64,000 nucleotides of DNA. Source: Spirochaetota bacterium (GTDB lineage Bacteria > Spirochaetota > Brevinematia > Brevinematales > Brevinemataceae). Both the position numbers and the translations under genes were made by a program. This document shows, piece after piece, positions 36,088 through 44,653 of this stretch (position 1 is the first letter of the stretch; every line of letters starts with the position of its first letter). A model generated the notes under the pieces. The model worked only from the letters and a program-made list of their open reading frames with translations. It made no database searches and was not told the origin of the DNA. Location of the stretch: assembly GCA_030154445.1 (NCBI GenBank), contig JAGUQW010000011.1, positions 1 through 64,000 on the forward strand. Reading direction: 5' to 3'.

Positions 36088-38196
36088 TTATTTATTAAAT
36101 TCTATTATTAAAATAGTAAGATCATCTATAGAAGAAAATTGATCTTTTTTATAACTAATATATTTATCCATTATTAACATTTTTAATTCTACAATATTTT
36201 TATCTATATTATCTTTAAGATAATATAGTGCCGAGTCAGATGGTTTTTGATTATCTACTTCAAAGAGATCCAAAAATCCATCTGTATATAGGATTATTTT
36301 ATCACCATCTTGATAATTAATCTCATATGTTTCACATTGAATTAAATTAATCACACCCAAAGGAACAGCTCTTTTAAAATTTAATAATTCAATTTTATCA
36401 TCTTGGATATAATAAGGTAATGTGTGTCCTGCAGAACAAATTTTAACTATTCTTTTTTCAAAATCAGTCAAAGCAATTACACAAGTAATAAATTTATTTT
36501 CTGTGACATTTAAATCTAATAATTTTTTATTTAATAATTGTAAAAAATCTAAAGGTTCTTTTTTATATCCATCTTTTAAATTATCGATATATGTTCCATA
36601 AACATCTTTTACCATAACATTCATCATAGAAGATGAAATACCATGTCCACTAACATCACTAATAAAAGCAATATTATATTTTTTATTTTCTAAAATGATA
36701 TTTTCTGAATAATAAAAATCTCCACCCAAATCATCAGATAATTTATATATCGCTTCTGTATACATTCCTTCTTCATTAGGAAGATCTTTTGGAATAAGAT
36801 TTTCTTGCATGATTCTTGCTGAGTTTAATGTTTCTAAAAGATTTTTATTAATGTTTTCTAAAGCTTCTTTTTTTTCTTCTAATTCTAACATCGTCAACAT
36901 TCTTGCACTTTCATCAATAAAGAATATAATAACACCACCGTACTCATTATTAGAATTTTTATGTACTCTAAAAAATCTAATATTATAATATTTATTTTCA
37001 AAACAATAATCAATATCTACGAATTTTAATTTGGATTCTTTTAGTTTATTTATGGTTTGTTCAAAAACTTCTCCAAATTTTCTAGGAAATATTTTTTTAC
37101 CAGGAATTCCAAAAAGATTCATAGAATTATCTAAAATATTTTTTACTCTTTGATTATAAAATATAATTTTATCATCTGAATCTAGAATTAAAATACCATC
37201 TTGACTATTTTCTAAAATAGTATAGTTAATAAAACTATGTTGTTGGATATTATCTTTGAAAATTTCCTCTTTTGTTATATCTTTAACAAAAACACTATAA
37301 CCAGCTAAAACACCAGTTACAGTGAGCATTTTTTTTACTTTTAATTCTACTTTAATAGGTATATTCATTTTATCTTTTAAAGTAGCAAAATATTTTATAT
37401 CATTTTTAACATTTAATATTTCTAAAGATTTATCAAAAGTTTCTTCTTCTCCATAATTAAAAAGTAAAATAAAATTTTTATTTATAATATCAACACTTCT
37501 ATATCCAAATAATTTTTCAGCACCTTTATTCCAAGCAACTATTTTTGCTTTTTCATTAAGAGAAATTGCTACATAATCTTCTATCTCTTCTAATAATAAC
37601 TCGGCAGAACTTTCAAATGCTCTTACAAAATTTCTAAAAACACCAGCATAAAAATAAGATAATTTTTTTCTAACTAAAACATATCTTATATAAGCAAATA
37701 AACAAGATATTCTATTTTTAAAATAAACACTTATTAATACTTCTTCTCTCTGATCAGAAAAAAAAATAGGAATCATAAAAGAATATTTTAAATTAAAATA
37801 TTTTAAAATATTTATATTTTTATAATCTTTTTGAATTAAAACATCTTCTGTTTTATAAATATAAGGCGTTAAAAATATTTTTTTCTTTTGAAGATAATAC
37901 TCTTCTTTTTCTACAGAATCGATTAAAAATCCTACAGAATTATCTCCTGAAGAAATAATCATTCGACCTGTATTTGAACTTTTCATTTTTGTAATACTAA
38001 TAAAAGGAGCTATGAAATATTTCCTTGTTTCTTCAGCTAAATCTTCTAAAAAAGAATTTTTCCAATCTGTTTTTAAAGAAATCAAGGAAATATAATTATT
38101 AAATATGCGTCTACTTATTTTTGAAAAAGTTGCTAAACAATAAATATATAAGCAAAAAAATAAGATAAAAGGGATTAATAAAAAAAGGCTATACAC
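36088..38196 (-). CDS. Membrane-anchored PAS-PAS-SpoIIE (RsbU-like) serine phosphatase
   Basis: 702 residues. One N-terminal helix (1-25), a sensory region to about 190, a PAS domain (about 200-315, with WNKGAEKLFGY), a second PAS domain (about 330-435, with DGILILDSDDKIIFYNQRV), a coiled coil, then a PP2C-type phosphatase. Metal-binding motifs are intact: DDLGGDFYY, ISDVSGHGISSSM, CSAGHTLPYY, YTDGFLDLFE and DDLTILIIEF. Such enzymes dephosphorylate anti-sigma antagonists in partner-switching pathways. No STAS or anti-sigma gene is nearby. The start is a GTG with AGGA nine bases upstream; no ATG fits. It stands alone behind its own promoter. Confidence 0.9.
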   Translation of the reverse strand: MYSLFLLIPFILFFCLYIYCLATFSKISRRIFNNYISLISLKTDWKNSFLEDLAEETRKYFIAPFISITKMKSSNTGRMIISSGDNSVGFLIDSVEKEEYYLQKKKIFLTPYIYKTEDVLIQKDYKNINILKYFNLKYSFMIPIFFSDQREEVLISVYFKNRISCLFAYIRYVLVRKKLSYFYAGVFRNFVRAFESSAELLLEEIEDYVAISLNEKAKIVAWNKGAEKLFGYRSVDIINKNFILLFNYGEEETFDKSLEILNVKNDIKYFATLKDKMNIPIKVELKVKKMLTVTGVLAGYSVFVKDITKEEIFKDNIQQHSFINYTILENSQDGILILDSDDKIIFYNQRVKNILDNSMNLFGIPGKKIFPRKFGEVFEQTINKLKESKLKFVDIDYCFENKYYNIRFFRVHKNSNNEYGGVIIFFIDESARMLTMLELEEKKEALENINKNLLETLNSARIMQENLIPKDLPNEEGMYTEAIYKLSDDLGGDFYYSENIILENKKYNIAFISDVSGHGISSSMMNVMVKDVYGTYIDNLKDGYKKEPLDFLQLLNKKLLDLNVTENKFITCVIALTDFEKRIVKICSAGHTLPYYIQDDKIELLNFKRAVPLGVINLIQCETYEINYQDGDKIILYTDGFLDLFEVDNQKPSDSALYYLKDNIDKNIVELKMLIMDKYISYKKDQFSSIDDLTILIIEFNK

Positions 38197-38237
38197 TATT
38201 CATTCCTACTTTTTAATTAATTTAAATAACTATTTTA

Positions 38238-38266
38238 ATTATGATTAAAAATAACAAAATAGTCAA
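38238..38266 (-). promoter_or_regulatory. Promoter of the SpoIIE-like gene
   Basis: On the minus strand TTGACT (38261-38266), a 17-base spacer and CATAAT (38238-38243), about 40 bases before the GTG start. Confidence 0.65.
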
Positions 38267-38681
38267 GTTAATATAAATAATATTTTATTGCACATAGAAT
38301 ATCTATACTATAATTAATACTAATCTTTAAATTTAAAATATAATAGGTAGTAGTAGTAGTAGTTATCTATATTTTTTAACATGATTTTTATCTATCCTGT
38401 TTGTTTATATATATTTAGATATATATTTATTGTAGGTATATCTTGTGTTTTGTTTGGAGTTGTTCTGCAAAAATATTATATTTTGTGCGGAATTTTTAAA
38501 CCTATATCTATAATTGTGTGATTGTACGAAAAATAGTGAAAGATCTGTTTAAGAAAGGTTAAAAATAGCATTATTATTTTTTTTCTAAAAAAGATCAAGT
38601 TATAAAAGAGTGATTTCCGATTACATTAAGGAAAGGTGTCAAAATACCATCTTTTTATTTATTTTGAAATAAGGAATTCTT
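38267..38681. other. Long intergenic region with a GTA/TAG triplet tract
   Basis: Apart from the minus-strand promoter at 38238-38266, this 485-base gap between divergent genes holds five TAG triplets at about 38347-38362. A 46-codon hydrophobic frame (38381-38521) has no ribosome site. AAGGAATTCTT stands before the next ATG. I see no convincing plus-strand promoter, tRNA or riboswitch. The gap is unusually long for this window and could hold an undetected RNA. Confidence 0.4.
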
Positions 38682-40964
38682 ATGAAAAAATATGCGATTT
38701 TATTTAATATGATTTTTTGTTTATCATTTAACGATATGCAAGCACAGGAATTAAAAAATATTGTAACATCTATTGAGATAGGTAATGTTGTTTCTAATAC
38801 AGTAGTACTAAAATGGAAAGCAAATGTAGATAAAAATGAGTTTGTGATTTATTACCATACATCAAGGATTTCAGATATTTTTGTATTGAGAGAAGCTGAA
38901 CTTGCTATAAAAAGTAATTTTGAAGGTGTTAAAGTTGATTCATCCTATGAATATGAATATGCAATAAAATTTGATAAATCAGGATCGTATTATTTTGCTA
39001 TAGTTGCTAATAACAGTAACTATTTCGATACTATAGCCCAAAGCTCTGTTAACAAATTAATAGAAGGCTATGAAAATTTTCTACTTCCAGAGATTAATAC
39101 CACAATTCAACCTATATCTATTATAGTTTCAAAAAAAAGATCTTTTCAAAAATCAATACAAGAATTAGATCACAAACCAGCTCATATAATAACATCTTTG
39201 AATCTAGAATCTTATGAAGATATTTTTCATTTGAAATGGAGTGTATACCCAAAAGATTTGCCTCTATATATATTTAATATATATAGAAGTCGTTATCCTA
39301 TATCTAAATATCCTAGTGCTGAAGGATTGCCTGTATATGTTACAGTAACAAATCAATTTATTTTTGAAGATAGAAATGTTTCTTTTGAAACACCATATTA
39401 TTATGCTGTAAGTATCCAAGATTCAAAACAATGGACTGCAGGTATTAACATTTTTAACACACCTGCTGTTTTATTAAAAAAATCACCTCTTTTAAATATG
39501 CCATCAAAAACAGAGTATATAAAAAGAAAAAGTACATTACCTTTTTATACACAAGAAATATTTTCAGAGAAAGATATTGAAATGGCTGTTCAAAAAACAT
39601 TATCTAATTTACAAATATTATCTGATACTAATGACAATCAATCTTTATTAGATAAATTAACAAATCAAAACACTTTTACGAATACAAGAGCAGAAGATCA
39701 AGTTTCTTTGGGAATCTTACCAGAAATTTCAAATTTGACATCTTCAGAATCTTTTCTATTCAATAATAATAGTTTGTTAACAAGAGCAGATAGTGAAGTA
39801 AAGACATCAAATCCTTTTGAAATTAAAAGTAATAAATTTATTCCAGAACATAAAAAAAAAACACTATATTTTACTGATGAAATATCAAAAAATGAACAAA
39901 AATATCTAGAACAAATAGAAAATCAGCGTCAATTTTTATTAGCTCAAGAACAAAAAGATTACAGTGGTATTATAAAAAGTATTATAATGATATCTAATGA
40001 AATTGACTCTTACAATACTATCACAAAATCATTGTTATATTCAGATAATGCTTATATCAAAGACTTTGAAAACAATTTAAATAGCTATTATGATAAGAGA
40101 GATAATATCAGGGTAAAACAATATCAAGCTAGTTCCCAGATAAAAAGATTTATTGAACGAAGAAAACAGAGAGAAAATGATTTTTTAATTAATATCCAAA
40201 ATATCTCTATAGAGGCAACGAAAAAAAAAATTAGTCTATATCAAGATTGTAAAAACAATAAAAAGATAAATAATATGGTTAATAATATTTCAATAAAAAT
40301 GACAAAAAACAAAACAAAACAAAATAAAACAAATTTACAAGTGTTGGATCAAAATATAAATCAACAGATAGATCAATTAACAATAGCTATTAAAGAAGAA
40401 GAAAACAAACTTTCAATCATTACTAATAATTTTAAAAACACACAAATATCTTCAAAACAAAAAAAACATTCTGATCATTTTGCTCAGATGATAGAAGCTC
40501 AAGCTGTTCTTGCTGATGTTCGATCGTATTATAGGGATGTAACTGTAGAAAAAGTTCCTACAATTGAAGAAATACCCAAAGAAACATGGCTTTACGAAAA
40601 TAAAGAAATTTGGATATCTAAACAAAAATTATGGCAAAGAATAACTAGAAATATTTTAGGTTCAAATTATGAAATAATTGCCTCTAAATGGATGCGACCA
40701 TCTTCTACATTGGCAATTTCTGAAGGAAGAAAAGCATATGATATGAATCTATATCAAGAAGCTATATATTTATTATCTTTTGCTACTACACATAAAGCCT
40801 CATTGATGATGTTAGGTCAATCTTATTATCAATTAGGTGCTTATAGAGATGCATTTTCTGTATTTATTACAGCAGTAAATATGGGATTGCCTAATTCAAG
40901 ATATTGGTTAGATAAGACTTCTGAAAAAATTCTAGATAGAAAAATAATAGAAAATAATCAATAA
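38682..40964 (+). CDS. Large exported FN3 / coiled-coil / TPR protein
   Basis: 760 residues. A signal peptide (cleaved near MQAQ) is followed by two FN3-like domains (about 25-130 and 165-265, with FHLKWSVYPKDLPLYIFNIYRSRYP). A long polar linker comes next, then a Lys/Gln/Asn-rich coiled coil (about 395-620). A C-terminal tetratricopeptide pair closes it (WMRPSSTLAISEGRKAYDMN, LYQEAIYLLSFATTHK, MLGQSYYQLGAYRDA). The next gene starts 9 bases later and is also TPR-rich, so they may form one envelope complex. The function is unknown. Confidence 0.7.
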   Translation: MKKYAILFNMIFCLSFNDMQAQELKNIVTSIEIGNVVSNTVVLKWKANVDKNEFVIYYHTSRISDIFVLREAELAIKSNFEGVKVDSSYEYEYAIKFDKSGSYYFAIVANNSNYFDTIAQSSVNKLIEGYENFLLPEINTTIQPISIIVSKKRSFQKSIQELDHKPAHIITSLNLESYEDIFHLKWSVYPKDLPLYIFNIYRSRYPISKYPSAEGLPVYVTVTNQFIFEDRNVSFETPYYYAVSIQDSKQWTAGINIFNTPAVLLKKSPLLNMPSKTEYIKRKSTLPFYTQEIFSEKDIEMAVQKTLSNLQILSDTNDNQSLLDKLTNQNTFTNTRAEDQVSLGILPEISNLTSSESFLFNNNSLLTRADSEVKTSNPFEIKSNKFIPEHKKKTLYFTDEISKNEQKYLEQIENQRQFLLAQEQKDYSGIIKSIIMISNEIDSYNTITKSLLYSDNAYIKDFENNLNSYYDKRDNIRVKQYQASSQIKRFIERRKQRENDFLINIQNISIEATKKKISLYQDCKNNKKINNMVNNISIKMTKNKTKQNKTNLQVLDQNINQQIDQLTIAIKEEENKLSIITNNFKNTQISSKQKKHSDHFAQMIEAQAVLADVRSYYRDVTVEKVPTIEEIPKETWLYENKEIWISKQKLWQRITRNILGSNYEIIASKWMRPSSTLAISEGRKAYDMNLYQEAIYLLSFATTHKASLMMLGQSYYQLGAYRDAFSVFITAVNMGLPNSRYWLDKTSEKILDRKIIENNQ

Positions 40965-40973
40965 GGATAAAGT

Positions 40974-42224
40974 ATGAGAAGAGGGCAATATTACGATAGT
41001 ACTAATTTAGTATTTTATAGATTATTAAATAATTTTTGTTTATCTGTATTATTTATTTCTGTATTATTATTTTTATATTTATTTTATTATCAATCACTTA
41101 TGAAAACTTATAATGATTTCAAAAAATCACAAATGACACCATCACCAACTTATGAAACACCAAAAATACAGATCCCTAAAATTTTTCAAGAAAATAATAA
41201 TCAAAATGAAGAGATATCACAAATTCCACTACCTATTCCATATCAAAATATAGAAAATATAAACTCAAATTCTATAGAATCAGATGTTTCAACTAAAGAA
41301 GCTAAGCGTATTTTTATTGCTTATGAGTTGGGTGATAATATACTTGTATCTCGTCTGATTGTTAATTTTATTTCTGAATATCCAATGAGTATTTATAGAC
41401 ACAAAGTTCGTTTGATTGGAGCAAAATTAATGAACGATAAAGGTGATTTTGAAGGTGCTTTATCTTATATTAAAAAAATATTAGGAGAAACTCAATTAAG
41501 TAATGAAGATTATTCTGAATCTGTATTATTACTTGGATCTATTGCCCGTGAAAGAAAACAATATGATTCATATATTCAATCTTTTCTAGAACAAGCTTAT
41601 TTTAGAGCAGAAGAACCTACAAAATCAAAAATATCATTTTATTTAGGATATTTACTTTTATACAAAAATGAATATGTATCTTCATTAAAATATTTTAATA
41701 ATGTTATAGGTGAAGATGGATTATTGGGAAAATCAGATTTATATGCAGCTCAATCTATGAGACCTGAGAGAATTAATGAATTAGAAAATTTTATAAAAGC
41801 ATATCCTTCTTCTAGAAATTTTGAATATGTTAAAGATTCCTTTATTAAAGATATTTTATTACATGGTAATGATTTGGTTAATCGTGGTTATTTGGATAGT
41901 GCAGAAAATTCTTATACTAAAATTCTTATTTATTTTGATAATACTGTACATGGAGATGAAGCTTTATTGAAGATTGCAGATTTATATTACAAAAGAAAAG
42001 ATCTCAGACAATCAATGATAATTTTAAGAAAAGTAATTGCTAATGAAAATATTGTTAAAGATCCTGATGCTCTTTTTGCTTTAGGAAAAATTGCTTTTGA
42101 ATCTGATAAATCAGAAGAATCTTTAGGGTATTTTAGAAAATTAATAGAAGATTACCCAAAAAGTCAGCATATATCTAAAGCCCAAGAGTGGCAAAATTTA
42201 ATTGTTGAAAGCTTAAGATATTAA
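40974..42224 (+). CDS. Membrane-anchored TPR protein
   Basis: 416 residues. A single helix (about 18-43) near the N-terminus is followed by a Pro/Asn/Gln-rich linker. From residue 100 come repeated TPR-like helix pairs (EAKRIFIAYELGDNILVSRLIV, SENSYTKILIYFDNTVHGDEALLKIADLYYKRKDLRQSMIILRKVI with YFRKLIEDYPKSQHISKAQEW). The last repeats resemble YbgF/BamD-type TPRs. It shares an operon with the FN3/TPR protein and probably works as a scaffold in the periplasm. Confidence 0.7.
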   Translation: MRRGQYYDSTNLVFYRLLNNFCLSVLFISVLLFLYLFYYQSLMKTYNDFKKSQMTPSPTYETPKIQIPKIFQENNNQNEEISQIPLPIPYQNIENINSNSIESDVSTKEAKRIFIAYELGDNILVSRLIVNFISEYPMSIYRHKVRLIGAKLMNDKGDFEGALSYIKKILGETQLSNEDYSESVLLLGSIARERKQYDSYIQSFLEQAYFRAEEPTKSKISFYLGYLLLYKNEYVSSLKYFNNVIGEDGLLGKSDLYAAQSMRPERINELENFIKAYPSSRNFEYVKDSFIKDILLHGNDLVNRGYLDSAENSYTKILIYFDNTVHGDEALLKIADLYYKRKDLRQSMIILRKVIANENIVKDPDALFALGKIAFESDKSEESLGYFRKLIEDYPKSQHISKAQEWQNLIVESLRY

Positions 42225-42264
42225 AAATCAAATATTAATATTTGAGTAAATAAAAGGATTGATT

Positions 42265-42942
42265 ATGCAAAAATCACTGGTAATATTTGATTTGTACAAT
42301 ACATTAATAGTAGATGATAGTGTGGAAGATAGGCATCAATACAGAATTAATTCTATATGGACGATTGTAGAAAAATCAGGATTTCCCATTCGTTTTTCTA
42401 ATGTTATCAAAGCTTATAAAGAAACACAAGAAATTATGTATGAATATCAAAAAGATTATTTTAGTCTTAGTATTTTTGAATTAGTGAGTATTTTTGCAGA
42501 AAAAATACAAATAAAAGATGTAATTCTTCTTAAAAAATTTTATGATATTTGGGCTTATGCTTCTTTGCAGTTACCTCCTAAATTAATTGACAATGTTAAA
42601 GAAGGATTACAAAAATTAAAAGATCATGATAAAAAAATAGCTCTTATTTCTAATACTGCAATGACACCAGGTATTGCTTTAAGATTTTTCTTAAAAGAAC
42701 AAGGAATATATGATTTTTTTGATGATTTAGTTTTTTCTGATGAATTTGGATTTATGAAACCTAAAAAAATGATTTTTCATAGAATATTAGAAAATTTAGC
42801 GATAGAATCTAAACACTCTTATTTTGTAGGAGATCATGAATTGTATGACAAATTTGGAGCTACCTCTGTAGGTATTGAATATATTTATATGTGTCCCAAA
42901 ACTGATTTTAGAAAAGTAGTAAATGAATTATTGAATTTATAA
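42265..42942 (+). CDS. HAD-superfamily hydrolase
   Basis: 225 residues. Motif I is FDLYNTL (nucleophile Asp and DxT pattern), motif II ISNTA, the conserved Lys in GFMKPKK, and motif IV FVGDHELYD, all in order. A helical cap lies between motifs I and II. This is subfamily I, acting on small phosphorylated compounds; the substrate is unknown. I use the ATG at 42265 (AAGGA seven bases upstream) rather than the TTG six bases earlier. Last gene of the unit starting at 38682. Confidence 0.85.
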   Translation: MQKSLVIFDLYNTLIVDDSVEDRHQYRINSIWTIVEKSGFPIRFSNVIKAYKETQEIMYEYQKDYFSLSIFELVSIFAEKIQIKDVILLKKFYDIWAYASLQLPPKLIDNVKEGLQKLKDHDKKIALISNTAMTPGIALRFFLKEQGIYDFFDDLVFSDEFGFMKPKKMIFHRILENLAIESKHSYFVGDHELYDKFGATSVGIEYIYMCPKTDFRKVVNELLNL

Positions 42943-42972
42943 AAAAACACTCTTGTAGTAAGAGTGTTTTTT
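42942..42972. terminator. Bidirectional terminator, HAD gene / lipoprotein gene
   Basis: AAAAAACACTCTT and AAGAGTGTTTTTT form a 13-base-pair stem around GTAGT between convergent genes. Confidence 0.9.
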
Positions 42973-42981
42973 GTTTATTAA

Positions 42982-43671
42982 TTAGTGTTGTTTGATCATT
43001 ACTATTGGTTCTAAAGTTATAATCCCATAAATATTTTCTGGATAATCATTAGCCTCATTGAATAAACTAGTTTTGAATAAATTTATTACGGATAAAGAAT
43101 CTTTTTGTTCTTTTAATAAAAAGTAGTGATAATTATTTACTGAGTTATCTAGTTCTTCAGGAAAATTATACTTGTAAAGCGAAGCTCTATACAAAGAATA
43201 ATTATTAGTATCTATAGTAACTTCTACATCATCATACATATTTTTAAAAATAAGATTAGTTAGAGATAGTTTTTCTAATTGATTGTAGAAAAAATATCCT
43301 AAAGTTTTATCTTGTTGTTTTTTCCAAAATGAATAGTTATAACTTTTTTTTGAGATATTACTAGAGATCGATTCTATATCTTTATTGTTAAAAAAATAAT
43401 AAATAGATTTATAAAAATTATTTTTAGTAGAAACTGTTATTAATTCTGTATTATTACTATTAAAATAGTATGTAGATTGATAGTATTCAAATTGCTTTAA
43501 ATCGTTTTTGTAGAAAGTATAAGAAAATTTTTTGTAAGTTTTAGGATCTAAGTGATAGTGTAAAAAATAATTTTTAGTGTTTTCTTGAAAATCATGTTGA
43601 GTTCTTATTTTTTCTACAAAAGAACAAGATACTAAAAAAAGTAAATTAACAATAATTAATATATGTTTCAA
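42982..43671 (-). CDS. Predicted lipoprotein, unknown function
   Basis: 229 residues. A short signal ends FLVSC (Cys16), so lipidation is likely. The mature part is rich in Tyr, Asn, Lys and Phe, with no motif I recognise. It lies 23 bases downstream of the beta-lactamase gene and probably shares its transcript. Confidence 0.7.
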   Translation of the reverse strand: MKHILIIVNLLFLVSCSFVEKIRTQHDFQENTKNYFLHYHLDPKTYKKFSYTFYKNDLKQFEYYQSTYYFNSNNTELITVSTKNNFYKSIYYFFNNKDIESISSNISKKSYNYSFWKKQQDKTLGYFFYNQLEKLSLTNLIFKNMYDDVEVTIDTNNYSLYRASLYKYNFPEELDNSVNNYHYFLLKEQKDSLSVINLFKTSLFNEANDYPENIYGIITLEPIVMIKQH

Positions 43672-43694
43672 AAAATTACTCCTAGATATAATTA

Positions 43695-44489
43695 TTAATA
43701 ATCTGCAATAATTAGGGTAAATATTTCATCTGCAATTTCTTGTCTAAGAGATAAATTTTCGAATTTTTCTAAATCCATATTTAGGGCAAAAAAATATTGT
43801 TGATCATTTTTTTCTATCAGACCAACAAACCAACCGATTTTACTAGGCCAACCAGTTTTACCATATAATTTCCAACCATTTTTATTTTCTAAAAACATGA
43901 TATCTTTCAATTGCTTTTGAATAGAGGAAGAAATAGGAGAGTTATTACTAAATAGTATTTGAAGGAATTTCACTTGTTCTATAGCACTAATTTTTAGAGG
44001 ACCATCTAACCAAAATTTATCAACAAATTTCCCTGTTTTTTGGTTTCCATAATTAAATTTATTTAAATATGTTTGCATTGTTTTTAATCCTACAGTTTTA
44101 GCAATTTGTTGAAAAGCAGGAACATTGGAATGTTTCATAGCATCACGAAGAGACATACTGTTGGTCCAAACAGATAAAAATACTTTTTCACCTTTATAGT
44201 GATAAAAAACACTATCGACATTAGTGATAACTTTTTCAGATAGCGCTATAGCACTATTAGGAATTTTAAAAATAGATCCAGGAATAAATTGTTTTTGAGC
44301 ACGCTTTTGATTGTAGCCTATAATTGTATTGTTGGAAGAGTTATAAAATACAAATGTTCCATTAATATTATGTTCATCAAAAATTTGTTGAATTTGTGTA
44401 TTTTCTTGCAAATTTGGTAAAGAAAATAAAGATATAGGTGTTAATAATAAAAGATATATGTTAATAATAAAAGATATAGTAGTACTCAC
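43695..44489 (-). CDS. Class D (OXA-type) beta-lactamase
   Basis: 264 residues, typical length. Hydrolyses beta-lactams by a serine mechanism in the periplasm. Active-site motifs: Ser72-Ile-Phe-Lys75 (usual STFK, here SIFK), Ser121-Asn-Val123, Tyr147-Gly-Asn, Trp160 in FWLDGPLKIS, and Lys211-Thr-Gly. IGWFVGLIE near the C-terminus matches the OXA-63 group of Brachyspira, which I recall as the nearest family. The start is odd: no ATG is available. A GTG at 44489 has no good ribosome site, and the signal peptide lacks the usual positive residues because a 20-base duplication lies inside it. Confidence 0.9.
   Translation of the reverse strand: MSTTISFIINIYLLLLTPISLFSLPNLQENTQIQQIFDEHNINGTFVFYNSSNNTIIGYNQKRAQKQFIPGSIFKIPNSAIALSEKVITNVDSVFYHYKGEKVFLSVWTNSMSLRDAMKHSNVPAFQQIAKTVGLKTMQTYLNKFNYGNQKTGKFVDKFWLDGPLKISAIEQVKFLQILFSNNSPISSSIQKQLKDIMFLENKNGWKLYGKTGWPSKIGWFVGLIEKNDQQYFFALNMDLEKFENLSLRQEIADEIFTLIIADY
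44441..44478. repeat. 20-base tandem duplication in the beta-lactamase signal sequence
   Basis: TTAATAATAAAAGATATA occurs at 44441-44458 and again at 44461-44478, a 20-base period. The length is not a multiple of three, so the two copies are read in different frames (TISFIIN and IYLLLL) and copy change would break the signal-peptide frame. Confidence 0.92.
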
Positions 44490-44580
44490 TAGTTTTTTGT
44501 CTATTTATTTATACATTATTTATTATTAAATGTCAAAATATATTAAACTCACTCAAATATTTCTTATATGCTTAAATGTG

Positions 44581-44609
44581 TTGACATAAGATAAAATATC
44601 ATTCATAAT
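44581..44609 (+). promoter_or_regulatory. lepA promoter
   Basis: TTGACA (44581-44586), a 17-base spacer and CATAAT (44604-44609), about 40 bases before AGGAG and the lepA start. Confidence 0.75.
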
Positions 44610-44653
44610 GTTATACGATTATAAATGATCTTTGTTAGGAGAATGAATTATTA

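Noticed and set aside
36088-38196. Cyclase partner for the Pycsar-like protein
   Set aside because: The SpoIIE-type phosphatase has PP2C metal motifs, not nucleotide cyclase motifs, and is 34 kb away.
38381-38521. 46-codon hydrophobic frame in the long spacer
   Set aside because: No Shine-Dalgarno sequence or promoter at a usable distance; composition is what AT-rich spacer DNA gives by chance.
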